DNA of 64,000 bases from Gallibacter sp963558965 (GTDB lineage Bacteria > Bacillota > Clostridia > Peptostreptococcales > Anaerovoracaceae), in assembly GCA_963558965.1 (NCBI GenBank), contig CAUWIT010000002.1, positions 62,001-126,000 on the forward strand. The letters run 5' to 3'. The notes under the pieces were generated by a model. That model was given only the letters and a program-made list of their open reading frames with translations, had not been told where the DNA came from and ran no database searches. Every line of letters begins with the position of its first letter. The stretch's first letter is position 1. This document shows, piece after piece, positions 1-8,135 of the stretch. The position numbers were made by a program, and so were the translations under genes.

Positions 1-79
1 AGATTTAATCCTAGTTACAGGTGGTACTCCAGGGGTAAAAGGAGATACAAGTTATCTAGAACTAGTTAGAGTTAATTAA
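1..79 (+). CDS. Pyruvate kinase, C-terminal end (partial)
   Basis: An open frame enters from the left edge and ends at the TAA at 77-79. Its 25 visible residues read DLILVTGGTPGVKGDTSY followed by LELVRVN. The TGG.PG...GDT/S pattern followed by a hydrophobic strand is how many pyruvate kinase C-terminal domains finish (the final beta strand after the TGG or TAG turn). Only the extreme C-terminus is present, so neither the catalytic barrel nor the start can be examined. If correct, it would be the ATP-forming last step of glycolysis. Identification rests on one short motif and is moderate. Confidence 0.5.
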   Translation, partial: DLILVTGGTPGVKGDTSYLELVRVN

Positions 80-195
80 AATATAAATTAAACATTTATA
101 AAGAAGTTACTTACCGAATTTTTGTAAAAAAATTAAGTCTCAATTTACTATTTTTGTTGAAAAATAGCAAATTGTATGATAGTATTTTAAGGTAT

Positions 196-654
196 ATGAG
201 AAAGTTTATGTATGAAGCCCTTAAAGAGGCACAAAAAGCAGAAAAAATCAATGAAGTTCCAATAGGTGCAGTTATAGTCAAAGATGATCAAATTATAGGT
301 CGTGGATATAACTTAACAGAAACTACAAAAGATCCAACTATGCACGCTGAAATAATAGCTATAAGAGAAGCGACAGCAAACATAGGATATAGTAGACTTT
401 ATGGTTGCACTATGTATGTAACATGTGAACCATGCACTATGTGTGCTGGAGCATTGATACTAGCAAGATTAAAAAAAGTTGTAATAGGAACTATGGATCG
501 AAAAACGGGAGCTTGTGGTTCAATATACAATTTAGTACAACAAGATAAACTTAATCATCAATTAGAAATACAGACAGGAGTGCTTGCTGAAGAGTGTAGC
601 ACTATGATGACAAATTTTTTTAAAAAATTAAGACAATCAAAATCGGAGGAGTAA
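196..654 (+). CDS. tadA: tRNA-specific adenosine deaminase TadA
   Basis: Zinc-dependent deaminase that converts adenosine to inosine at the wobble position (A34) of tRNA-Arg(ACG). The cytidine-deaminase-fold signature is complete: HAE at residues 50-52 (zinc ligand plus proton-shuttling Glu) and PCTMC at 79-83 with Cys80 and Cys83 as zinc ligands. VPIGAV near the N-terminus and the NHQ motif near residue 130 also match TadA. The frame is open from a TTG at 154, but the ATG at 196 gives a 152-residue protein whose N-terminus aligns with Bacillus TadA. The ribosome site there is weak, so the start is not certain. The stop lies 3 nt before the next gene. Confidence 0.93.
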   Translation: MRKFMYEALKEAQKAEKINEVPIGAVIVKDDQIIGRGYNLTETTKDPTMHAEIIAIREATANIGYSRLYGCTMYVTCEPCTMCAGALILARLKKVVIGTMDRKTGACGSIYNLVQQDKLNHQLEIQTGVLAEECSTMMTNFFKKLRQSKSEE

Positions 655-657
655 CTA

Positions 658-1527
658 ATGAAAAAAATCGGTGCGGTATTATGTATGATTATGATCATGC
701 TTATGATGGCTCCAAGCGCATCAGCGGCAGGCTTTGATATTTCAAAGACTTCACCTAAAGATGGAGCAGATGATGTACCACTAGAAAACATGGGTGTAAA
801 AGTTGTATTCAATGAGAACGTTTACAACAAAGATAACGAAAGCGTAAATAAAAAAGCTTGTAAACTTGTTGATAACAAAGGTAAAGAAGTAGAATCAGTA
901 GTTATCTTTAACAAAGAAGCCAAAGATGTAGTATTGGTACTAGCAAAAATGGAAGATGAAGATGGCAAAGATATTACAATCAAACCTACTACAAACTATA
1001 AATTGGTTATAGATGGTAGCTTCAAATCAGCAGATGGAGATACACTAGGGGAAACTAAAGAAGTTGCTTTTAAAACTCTAAATCCATCAACAAGTATGAA
1101 GATTTCTATGGCTATGATGTTTGTTATGATCATAGGTATGGTATTTGCTTCATCAAAAGCTATGAAAAAACAGGAAGAAAAAGAAACTCCTAAAAAAGAG
1201 GAAAAATTCAATCCATATAAGGCTGCTAAAGAAACAGGTAAATCTGTAGAAGAAGTTGTAGCTGAAGAAAAGAAGAGAAGAGAAAAAGAAGCAGCTAAAG
1301 AGGCAGCAAAAGAAGCTAGAAAAGCTAAGCATCATCACGAAGAAGAGGAAGAAGAAATAGAAGAATACATGGAACCTGGTCATTACAAGGCTAAGACAGT
1401 TAGAAGTATTCCTCGTAAAGGTCCTGTATATATGACTAAGAAAAAAGCTGATGCTATTAAAAAAGCCGAAATCGAAGCGAAAATCAGAGCCGATAAACAC
1501 AAGAAAAAAGGCAAAAAGAAAAAATAA
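658..1527 (+). CDS. Ig-like-domain membrane protein with a lysine-rich cytoplasmic tail
   Basis: Unrecognised protein of 289 residues. Residues 1-24 form a signal peptide ending in APSASAA. Residues 25-145 look like a bacterial Ig-like (Big_5-type) domain, with the typical opening SPKDGADDVPL and a following beta-rich segment. A transmembrane helix spans roughly 147-166. The remaining 120 residues are very charged: alternating K/E stretches with helical or coiled-coil character, a HHH-(E)6 run near 225-233 and a final tail almost entirely lysine. The implied topology is one outside domain and one basic inside domain. The start has a strong GGAGGA site 3 nt after the tadA stop, so the two are probably co-transcribed. 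Function unknown. Confidence 0.8.
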   Translation: MKKIGAVLCMIMIMLMMAPSASAAGFDISKTSPKDGADDVPLENMGVKVVFNENVYNKDNESVNKKACKLVDNKGKEVESVVIFNKEAKDVVLVLAKMEDEDGKDITIKPTTNYKLVIDGSFKSADGDTLGETKEVAFKTLNPSTSMKISMAMMFVMIIGMVFASSKAMKKQEEKETPKKEEKFNPYKAAKETGKSVEEVVAEEKKRREKEAAKEAAKEARKAKHHHEEEEEEIEEYMEPGHYKAKTVRSIPRKGPVYMTKKKADAIKKAEIEAKIRADKHKKKGKKKK

Positions 1528-1548
1528 TTAACTATTAAATACAAAAAT

Positions 1549-1579
1549 CAGAGCGGCACAAACAGCTGCTCTGTTTTTT
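1549..1579 (+). terminator. Rho-independent terminator after the Ig-like protein gene
   Basis: CAGAGCGGC (1549-1557) pairs with GCTGCTCTG (1565-1573), nine pairs including one G-U, followed by six T residues. Confidence 0.85.
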
Positions 1580-1655
1580 ATTGGACTTGTAAGTGAGTAC
1601 AAAGTCTAATATAATAAAGTGGTACGAAAAAATATTATTATATTTGGAGATATAT

Positions 1656-2591
1656 ATGAAAAGTATTAGGATTAAGGCATACGCAAAAATCAATTTATCT
1701 CTTGATGTTCTGAAAAGATTAGAAACAGGATATCATCAAGTGGAAATGGTTATGCAGCAGATTGAGCTTCACGACGAAGTTCATTTGCGTTGGTTTGAAG
1801 ACAGCAATTTGGATGGGGTAGATATAAAGTTAAAAACTAACAAATACTATTTGCCTACAGACGAAAGAAACCTTGCATACAAAGCAGCTCAGCTTATGGC
1901 CGAGACTTATGGCAAGGACAAAAAAGGTACAATACGCATAGACATATGCAAAAATATACCAGTAGCAGCAGGAATGGCAGGTGGCAGTAGCAATGGTGCA
2001 GCTGTTATCCATGGCATTAACGCTCTTTGGTCATTAGATAAAAATCTTGAAGAACTTTGTAAAGTTGGGGCAAAACTGGGAGCTGATGTACCATTTACAT
2101 TGATGGGACAAGCAAAGGCAAACAAGTCATTGGGGCAAAAGATGAACAGTGATAAACTGGCAACATGTTGCGCACTTGCGACAGGCATTGGCACCGACCT
2201 TGAAGTCATTCCTCCTTTTAAGGCGGACATACTTTTAAGCAAACCACCTATAAGCGTGTCTACACCTGAGGTATACAAAGGCATGGAATTAGATAAAATC
2301 AAGGTAAGACCTAACAATGAAGAAATGATACAAGGTTTAAGAGACGGGGATAGAAAAAAGGTTACAGACAATATGGTAAATGTCTTAGAGCAATACACTC
2401 TTAAGGCATACGAGGTCGTAGCTGATACAAAGGAAAAAATGAAAAAGGCTTGCCCAAATGCAAATGTTTTAATGAGTGGCAGCGGGCCTACAATATTTGG
2501 AGTCGTATCGAGCCAAAGTGAACTCGAAAAGGGATATGAAATTTTAAAGAAAGTTAATGGGGAAACATACAAGACGAGGACTATAATATGA
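1656..2591 (+). CDS. ispE: 4-diphosphocytidyl-2-C-methyl-D-erythritol kinase
   Basis: GHMP-family kinase that phosphorylates the 2-hydroxyl of CDP-methylerythritol in the MEP route to isopentenyl diphosphate. The N-terminal AYAKINLSLDVL, the ATP-loop PVAAGMAGGSSNGAA and the C-terminal MSGSGPTIFG are the three conserved GHMP/IspE motifs. An upstream GTG at 1593 keeps the frame open, but the ATG at 1656 follows TTTGGAGA at a proper distance and begins exactly where IspE proteins begin (KSIRIKAYAKIN), giving 311 residues. The stop overlaps the ATG of the next gene (ATGA), so the two are translationally coupled. Confidence 0.95.
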   Translation: MKSIRIKAYAKINLSLDVLKRLETGYHQVEMVMQQIELHDEVHLRWFEDSNLDGVDIKLKTNKYYLPTDERNLAYKAAQLMAETYGKDKKGTIRIDICKNIPVAAGMAGGSSNGAAVIHGINALWSLDKNLEELCKVGAKLGADVPFTLMGQAKANKSLGQKMNSDKLATCCALATGIGTDLEVIPPFKADILLSKPPISVSTPEVYKGMELDKIKVRPNNEEMIQGLRDGDRKKVTDNMVNVLEQYTLKAYEVVADTKEKMKKACPNANVLMSGSGPTIFGVVSSQSELEKGYEILKKVNGETYKTRTII

Positions 2592-3256
2592 CAAACGAAT
2601 ATGAAGTATACAATCATAAAACTTTACGCGAAATTATATATGAAGATTTGAAAAAACAGATTTTAAGAGGCAAGTTAATACCTGGAACTAGACTTATGGA
2701 AATAGATTTAAGCAAAAAAATGGGGGCTAGCAGAACTCCTATAAGGGAAGCTTTGAAGATGTTGGCCGAAGATAATTTAGTTGCTATTGAGCCTAACAAA
2801 GGGGCTTACGTATCTAAGATTTCCTTGAGAGATTTGCTTGAGATAATTGAAATAAGAGAGAGCATGGATGGATCTACTTCATATCATGCGGCCGAACGTA
2901 TTGATGAAGCTACAAAAGATAAGTTGTACAATGCTATGGTAAATTACAATAAGGCGGCAAAAAATGGGGATCAAAGCCAAATGATTAAATGGGATACAGC
3001 TTTTCACAGCATTATAGTTGAGGCTACAGGAAATAAGGTTATGATGCAAATTGCCGATCAAATTAGGGAGCTTGTACTTAGATTTAGATATTTGTACTAT
3101 GGAGATTTTGAAAGATCTGCTCATGTTGAGCCTGAACATTTGGCTATTTATGAAGCTATTGTTTCAGGTGATGCAGAAAAGGCTAAAGAGGCTTCTCAGC
3201 TACATATAAGAAATATTAGAAGTGATATTATAAGAGAATTTGGGGATAGAGAGTAG
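2588..3256 (+). CDS. GntR/FadR-family transcriptional regulator
   Basis: A winged-helix DNA-binding domain occupies residues about 10-75; ASRTPIREALKML is the GntR recognition helix. An all-helical FCD effector domain follows at about 85-215. Candidate metal or ligand residues of the FCD pocket are visible: D in WDTAFHSII, H in EPEHLAIYE and H in LHIRNIR. FCD regulators usually bind small organic acids, but no target is evident here. It overlaps ispE by 4 nt, so it shares that transcript and is probably not regulating a divergent neighbour. Confidence 0.9.
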   Translation: MTNEYEVYNHKTLREIIYEDLKKQILRGKLIPGTRLMEIDLSKKMGASRTPIREALKMLAEDNLVAIEPNKGAYVSKISLRDLLEIIEIRESMDGSTSYHAAERIDEATKDKLYNAMVNYNKAAKNGDQSQMIKWDTAFHSIIVEATGNKVMMQIADQIRELVLRFRYLYYGDFERSAHVEPEHLAIYEAIVSGDAEKAKEASQLHIRNIRSDIIREFGDRE

Positions 3257-3272
3257 TCTACCAAAAAAATAT

Positions 3273-3301
3273 GTACAAAAATTTAAAAAATAGTGTATAA
3301 T
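3273..3301 (+). promoter_or_regulatory. Sigma-A-type promoter for a short non-coding transcript
   Basis: A perfect TATAAT at 3296-3301 follows a weak -35 (GTACAA at 3273-3278) at 17 bp. No ORF follows before the terminator at 3367. Confidence 0.5.
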
Positions 3302-3307
3302 GGTTTT

Positions 3308-3400
3308 GAGTTAATAGTATCTCAATGTATGTGCACTCGTCTATACACCATATAGGCGTCAGAAATTACCCGGGCGAAATCCGGGTTCTTTTTGTTTTTG
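3308..3400 (+). ncRNA. Candidate small RNA between ispE-gntR and htrA
   Basis: A promoter-like TATAAT (3296-3301) and a strong terminator (3367-3400) bracket about 90 nt with no reading frame of note, between two convergent gene ends. The interior has short complementary runs (TATGTGCACTCG and TATACACCATATA) but no family I recognise. It could equally be the 3' end of the gntR transcript. Confidence 0.35.
3367..3400 (+). terminator. Rho-independent terminator
   Basis: ACCCGG (3368-3373), loop GCGAAAT, CCGGGT (3381-3386), then a T-rich tail to about 3400. Confidence 0.85.
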
Positions 3401-3435
3401 GAATTTTTGAGAGATTATGTTTCAAATTAGATGTG

Positions 3436-3478
3436 AAAAAAAGGTATGCTGCAGATTTTGTAATTTGCAACATACCTT
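3436..3478 (-). terminator. Terminator of htrA
   Basis: AAGGTATGCTGCA (3441-3453) pairs with TGCAACATACCTT (3466-3478) with one mismatch. Read on the minus strand it ends in a run of T (A-run at 3436-3442), 43 nt past the htrA stop. Confidence 0.8.
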
Positions 3479-3520
3479 TAAAAGTTTAAGTTATATATTA
3501 ATTAAAATAGAGAGGTCGTA

Positions 3521-4804
3521 TTAACTGTCTTTGGTTTGTAAGGTTAGTGAAATTTCCATACGCTGGCCGTTTCGGGCTATGGTAAATGTAACCTTATCAC
3601 CTGATTTATGCTTTTTAATTGTAGATGATAAAGTGTCTAGGTCGCTAATTGCTGTATCATCAATTGCTAGGACTTGGTCTCCTGCCTGGAAGCCTGCTTT
3701 TTTAGCAAAATCTTCATTTACTTCCTGGATATAAACACTGCCATTTTGGTTCTGGGCATATGTCATACCAGAATATCCAGAAGTAGAAGTTGCTTTGCCG
3801 TTTTTCATAATTTGATCTGCTATATCTGCTGCAGTATTAATAGGAATAGCAAATCCTAGGCCTTCAACGTCTGAGCCGCTGGATTTAGCAACTACGATAC
3901 CAACTAGATGTCCGTATTGGTCAAACATACCGCCACCAGAGTTACCTGGGTTAACTGATGCGTCAGTTTGAAGTAGAGTCATAGGCTGTCCATCGATTGT
4001 AATTTCACGATCCAAAGAACTTATAATACCGGCAGTTACTGTGCCGCCAAGTTCTCCAAGTGGATTACCGATAATTACGGACATATCCCCAACGCTTAAT
4101 TCGCTACTATCTCCATAAGTTACTACAGATAAGTTTTTAGCATTGATTTTTAAAACAGCAATATCGTTTTCTTCATCTGTACCAACTAGAGTTGCTGTGT
4201 ATTCTTTGTCGTTGTGAAGTGTTACATAAATCTTAGAAGCGCCTTCGATTACGTGGTTGTTAGTTATGATGTAACCGTTTGATTTGATAATTACACCAGA
4301 GCCAGCACCTTCAGTTACGTATTCACTTAACCAGTTGTCCTGCTGTACACTTTCGGTTTTAATTTCAACTACTGCTTCTAAGTTTTGTTCTGCAATTTCC
4401 TCAACTGTTAATTCGCTGCCAGTGGCTTTTGAAAGCGTATATCCATCGCTAGTTACACTGCCTTTGCTTTTGCTTGCAGATCCTGTTGGATAGTAGCTTT
4501 CGTATAGATACATACCGCCAAAGGCTCCACCGCAAGATAGTGCAATTACTAAAATAAATATAATCGCTAGTTTTTTCTTAGTTAAGAAAATTGGATTAGC
4601 AGGTGTTTTATCTTTTTTCTTTCTTTTTCTCTTTTCTTTTTTTTGGCGTTTTTTCCCATCGCCGCCTAAATCGAATTCGGTTTTGATGTTGTCAAAGTCC
4701 TGTGCATCGCCAGTAAAACCATTCTCGTATGATGTATTTTCAGTGGAGGAATGGCTATTGTCGTTTGCATAGTCTTCATCGTGTGATAACTTAAAATCCT
4801 TCAT
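3521..4804 (-). CDS. HtrA/DegP-like membrane-anchored serine protease
   Basis: Trypsin-type (S1C) protease with a PDZ domain, acting outside the membrane on misfolded or damaged exported proteins. Residues 1-75 are cytoplasmic, acidic then very basic (KKRQKKEKRKRKKK). One membrane anchor lies at about 79-101. The catalytic triad is visible as His184 (TNNHVIEG), Asp214 (ENDIAVLK) and Ser289 (NPGNSGGGMF). A single PDZ domain spans about 330-425. The length of 427 is typical of Firmicutes HtrA/YyxA proteins. The start has a good GGAGGGAGT-like site on the minus strand. It is transcribed divergently from the phosphohexomutase gene, with a 120-bp shared control region. Confidence 0.93.
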   Translation of the reverse strand: MKDFKLSHDEDYANDNSHSSTENTSYENGFTGDAQDFDNIKTEFDLGGDGKKRQKKEKRKRKKKDKTPANPIFLTKKKLAIIFILVIALSCGGAFGGMYLYESYYPTGSASKSKGSVTSDGYTLSKATGSELTVEEIAEQNLEAVVEIKTESVQQDNWLSEYVTEGAGSGVIIKSNGYIITNNHVIEGASKIYVTLHNDKEYTATLVGTDEENDIAVLKINAKNLSVVTYGDSSELSVGDMSVIIGNPLGELGGTVTAGIISSLDREITIDGQPMTLLQTDASVNPGNSGGGMFDQYGHLVGIVVAKSSGSDVEGLGFAIPINTAADIADQIMKNGKATSTSGYSGMTYAQNQNGSVYIQEVNEDFAKKAGFQAGDQVLAIDDTAISDLDTLSSTIKKHKSGDKVTFTIARNGQRMEISLTLQTKDS

Positions 4805-4928
4805 AGGACTCCCTCCTTATTATTAAAATCGTATTTATACAATAATTATAGCAATATTTACTTTTAAACCATCTATAAATAATGTCACTTTTATGATAAA
4901 ATTATCTACATATGTGTAGGTGATTATT

Positions 4929-6641
4929 ATGAAAAAAAGTATTGAAAAATTTAACAGATGGATTGAATATCCATATATGACTGAGACACTTAAGTCACAG
5001 CTTGAAGCTATGAGTATTGACCACAACGAAATTGAGGAAGCCTTTTACAAGGAACTTGAATTCGGAACATCTGGGTTGAGGGGAATTATGGGTCCCGGAT
5101 CCAATAGGATGAATTGTTTTGTTGTGGCCAAGGTTACTCAAGGCTTGTCTAATTATATAAACAAAAGCTTAAAAAATTCTGAAGACCCTGAAAAAGTTTC
5201 AAGTGTAGTTATAAGTTATGATAGCAGAAGCAATTCTAAGGAGTTTGCCCAGATTACTGCTGAGGTTTTATCGGCAAATGGTATTAAGGCATATATCTTT
5301 AAGGAGATGCATCCTGTATCACTTTTATCTTATGCTATACGTTTTTTAGGGTGCGATTATGGCATTATGATTACAGCAAGTCACAATGCTAAACAGTATA
5401 ACGGATACAAAGTTTACAATAGACATGGAGGTCAGATTTTAGGTGATGAACCTAAGTTGATTTTAGATGAAATTGATAAACTTGATATTTTCGATGATGT
5501 AAAAGAAAAAAGCGAAAAAAATGTAGTTTGGTTAGGCAGTGAAGTTAGAGAAGCTTATGTAAAAGAGACACTATCAAAGTCTTTGAGATTTGGCATTGAA
5601 AGAGATGGTGCTAAACCTGAAGATATTAAAGACTTAAAAGTCGTTTATAGCCCGCTTAATGGATCTGGTCTTGTAACGGTGCTTGAGGTGCTTGGAGGAC
5701 TTGGAGTTAAGGATATTACGGTAGTGCCGGAGCAGGAAAAACCGGATAGCAATTTTACAACTTGTCCAAAACCAAACCCAGAACTTAAAGAAGTTTACTC
5801 TTTGGGTATTGAGCTTATGAAAAAACAAAAGGCTGATATCCTTATAGTTACAGATCCTGATTGCGATAGGATAGGCGTAGCTAGTGGGGATACAATTTTT
5901 AGCGGTAACCAGCTAGGCGTTTTGCTTTTTGATTACATATGCAGAAATAAAAAACCGATGCCATTAAATCCTGTGGCTGTTAGAAGTATAGTTAGTACAC
6001 CACTGCTTGATGCAATAGCTGAAGAATACGGTGTAAAAGTTAGAAATACTTTGATCGGTTTTAAATATATAGGCGAGATGATGGATGAACTTGGAAATGA
6101 TTATATATTTGGATTTGAAGAGGGTAATGGATATCTTGCTTTTGACCATATGAGAGATAAGGACGGAGTATCAACTGCTATGTTAGTATGTGAAATGGCA
6201 GCTGAATACAAAGCAAAAGGTATAAGTTTGGAAAAAGCTTTAAAAAAAATATATAAAAAGTATGGTTATTATGGTGAAAAAGTTATAAACTATTCTTTTG
6301 AAGGCAAAGAAGGACTAGAAAAAAGAGAAAAGGTAATGGATTACTTAAGAGGCGATGTTATAAATGCTATTAAAGGGTATGAAGTAAAGGAAGTTGTAGA
6401 TTATAAACTTCAGCAAAAGCATTTTGCTAATCTTGGCATCGGTTCTTATACTAAGCTGCCTGTATCAAATATTATGGAATACCATTTTGATAAGGGACAA
6501 AAATTTATAGTTAGACCTTCGGGAACTGAACCAAATTTAAAAGCCTATTTCTTTGCGAGAAGCAAATATACTGGAGGCGTGTCAAAGAGAATTGACAAAA
6601 TGGAAAAGGAAATAACAAGAATTATAAATGAGGAGCAATAA
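4929..6641 (+). CDS. Phospho-sugar mutase (phosphoglucomutase/phosphomannomutase family, PgcA-like)
   Basis: Alpha-D-phosphohexomutase that interconverts glucose-1-P and glucose-6-P (or the mannose pair). All four functional loops are present: catalytic phosphoserine in TASHN (Ser about 151), metal loop DPDCDR, sugar-binding GFEEGNGY and phosphate-binding RPSGTEPN near the C-terminus. At 570 residues it is in the long PgcA/PGM2-like subgroup. The frame begins at GTG 4920, but AGGTGA at 4917-4922 is the ribosome site for the ATG at 4929. The stop is 2 nt before hslO. A second, unrelated-subgroup phosphohexomutase lies at 47675-49279. Confidence 0.92.
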   Translation: MKKSIEKFNRWIEYPYMTETLKSQLEAMSIDHNEIEEAFYKELEFGTSGLRGIMGPGSNRMNCFVVAKVTQGLSNYINKSLKNSEDPEKVSSVVISYDSRSNSKEFAQITAEVLSANGIKAYIFKEMHPVSLLSYAIRFLGCDYGIMITASHNAKQYNGYKVYNRHGGQILGDEPKLILDEIDKLDIFDDVKEKSEKNVVWLGSEVREAYVKETLSKSLRFGIERDGAKPEDIKDLKVVYSPLNGSGLVTVLEVLGGLGVKDITVVPEQEKPDSNFTTCPKPNPELKEVYSLGIELMKKQKADILIVTDPDCDRIGVASGDTIFSGNQLGVLLFDYICRNKKPMPLNPVAVRSIVSTPLLDAIAEEYGVKVRNTLIGFKYIGEMMDELGNDYIFGFEEGNGYLAFDHMRDKDGVSTAMLVCEMAAEYKAKGISLEKALKKIYKKYGYYGEKVINYSFEGKEGLEKREKVMDYLRGDVINAIKGYEVKEVVDYKLQQKHFANLGIGSYTKLPVSNIMEYHFDKGQKFIVRPSGTEPNLKAYFFARSKYTGGVSKRIDKMEKEITRIINEEQ

Positions 6642-6643
6642 TA

Positions 6644-7564
6644 ATGAGTAAAAGTAAAGTTTTAATTGGTATTGATAAGAGTGGTTCGTATAGAGTCCAT
6701 CTTACAATTACTACTGGTATAGTTGAAGAAGCTAGGCAGATGCATATGACTACACCTCTTGCAACTGCAGGACTTGGCAGAGTTTTAACTGCAACTGGTA
6801 TGATGAGTTTAGAGCTAAAAGGCGATGGAAATAAAGTAACTGTAATATTTCAGGGTGATGGTCCTGCTAAACAGATTTTGGCAACAGGCTATGGCACTGG
6901 TCAGATTAAGGGATATATATCAAATCCAGATGTTGATTTGCCTCTAAGAGAAGACGGTAAACTGGATGTGGGTGGATCTTTAGGAATTGGACAGCTTACA
7001 GTTACTAAGGATTTAGGATTAAAGGAACCATATGTTGGTAGCATTGCTTTGGTAAGTGGTGAAATCGCTGATGACTTAACAGCTTACTACTACATAAGTG
7101 AACAGCAAAATACATCTATCGCTTTAGGTGTAAAAGTTGAAAAAGACCAGCATGTTTCTGCTGCTGGAGGTATGTTTATACAGATGTTACCAGGAGCACA
7201 GGAAGAAGCAATAGAAGAATTAGAAAAAATGCTAAAAGATATTAAACCTATGACTACAAATATTGAAGAAGTTGTAGCCGCAGGAGCAGGCAAATCAGAA
7301 GAAGGATTGCTTGTAGATTTAATGGATAAAATTTTCCACGATGTTGCAGATGAATTTAAGCCAGAAGTATTACAATACAAAGAGATGGAATTAAAATGCG
7401 ATTGTAGTAGAGAACGTATGGAACAGGCTCTTATGACTATTGGCAAAAAAGATTTAACTGAAATCTTAGAAGAAGATGGCCAGGCAGAATTAGTATGTCA
7501 TTTTTGCAATGAAAAATATTTGTTTGACAAAGATGATTTAAAAAACATGTTGGAAAATATGTAG
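6644..7564 (+). CDS. hslO: Redox-regulated chaperone Hsp33
   Basis: ATP-independent holdase activated by oxidation: four cysteines release zinc and form disulfides. The C-terminal zinc module is seen as CDC (in LKCDCSRERM) and CHFC (in ELVCHFCNEKY), the CxC...CxxC layout of the family. The N-terminal domain has the conserved TTPLATAGLGR and the GDGPAKQI pattern. The 306-residue length is normal. GAGGAG precedes the ATG. The gene follows the phosphohexomutase by 2 nt and is followed closely by DUF1934, so all three are probably one operon. Confidence 0.95.
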   Translation: MSKSKVLIGIDKSGSYRVHLTITTGIVEEARQMHMTTPLATAGLGRVLTATGMMSLELKGDGNKVTVIFQGDGPAKQILATGYGTGQIKGYISNPDVDLPLREDGKLDVGGSLGIGQLTVTKDLGLKEPYVGSIALVSGEIADDLTAYYYISEQQNTSIALGVKVEKDQHVSAAGGMFIQMLPGAQEEAIEELEKMLKDIKPMTTNIEEVVAAGAGKSEEGLLVDLMDKIFHDVADEFKPEVLQYKEMELKCDCSRERMEQALMTIGKKDLTEILEEDGQAELVCHFCNEKYLFDKDDLKNMLENM

Positions 7565-7579
7565 AAAGGAGGTTTGCTG

Positions 7580-8026
7580 ATGAAAGATGTAACAATAAAA
7601 ATTGTCGGCAAGCATGTCCACGATAATATAGATGAAGAAGAGATGGAGCTAGTAACAGAAGCTCAAATGTTTGAGCGCAATGGAGTACTTTATTTGATCT
7701 ATGATGAAAGCGAAATCTCAGGCTTAGAAGGTATGAAAACAAGACTTAGACTAGATGGAGATAGTCTTAAAATGACAAGAACTGGCGGCGGAGATGGCGC
7801 TAGTGAGATGAAATTTGAAAAAGGAAAAAGGTTTACAAATCAATATATGACTCCAATGGGGCCAGTTGAAGTTGAGATATTAACAAATGACCTTATAAAT
7901 ACTATGACTTACGAAGAACAAGGGAGAGTATTTGTTGATTATAGTATAAGTTTAAGTGGTTTAACAGAAGGTCGCAGTAAATTGGACATTGAGTTTATGG
8001 GAGAAAACAAACATGATGAACAATAA
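7580..8026 (+). CDS. DUF1934 (YwiB-like) beta-barrel protein
   Basis: A 148-residue protein matching the DUF1934 family: a small calycin-like barrel with the central motif NQYMTPMGPVEVEILTN and a final strand DYSISLSGL. Its function is not established. The frame is open from a TTG at 7574, but AAAGGAGG at 7565-7572 is correctly spaced for the ATG at 7580. The last codons overlap the mini-gene at 8013-8102. Confidence 0.85.
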   Translation: MKDVTIKIVGKHVHDNIDEEEMELVTEAQMFERNGVLYLIYDESEISGLEGMKTRLRLDGDSLKMTRTGGGDGASEMKFEKGKRFTNQYMTPMGPVEVEILTNDLINTMTYEEQGRVFVDYSISLSGLTEGRSKLDIEFMGENKHDEQ

Positions 8027-8102
8027 AAAATGGACAAAAATCGTTGCATGGGTTTTAGTAGCCACTATGGTTGTAACATCACTAGGGTTACTGATTTTTT
8101 AA
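8013..8102 (+). CDS. 29-residue single-pass membrane mini-protein (Prli42-like)
   Basis: This frame is too short for usual gene calling. It starts at ATG 8013 (or 8016) inside the end of the DUF1934 gene and ends at TAA 8100-8102. The product begins MMNNKKWTKIVAW and continues as one hydrophobic helix to the C-terminus. A basic N-terminus followed by one helix is the layout of Prli42, the stressosome-tethering mini-protein of Firmicutes, and the length (29 against about 31) is close. GGGAGAA at 7999-8005 can serve as ribosome site. The Prli42 relation is a resemblance in layout and composition only. Confidence 0.55.
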   Translation: MMNNKKWTKIVAWVLVATMVVTSLGLLIF

Positions 8103-8135
8103 ATACATTTGTGAAAATAAGGAAAGGAGACGAAA

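Noticed and set aside
1907..2617. 236-codon minus-strand frame across ispE
   Set aside because: Opposite strand of a conserved enzyme, no recognisable domain, no promoter or ribosome site; a by-product of coding composition.
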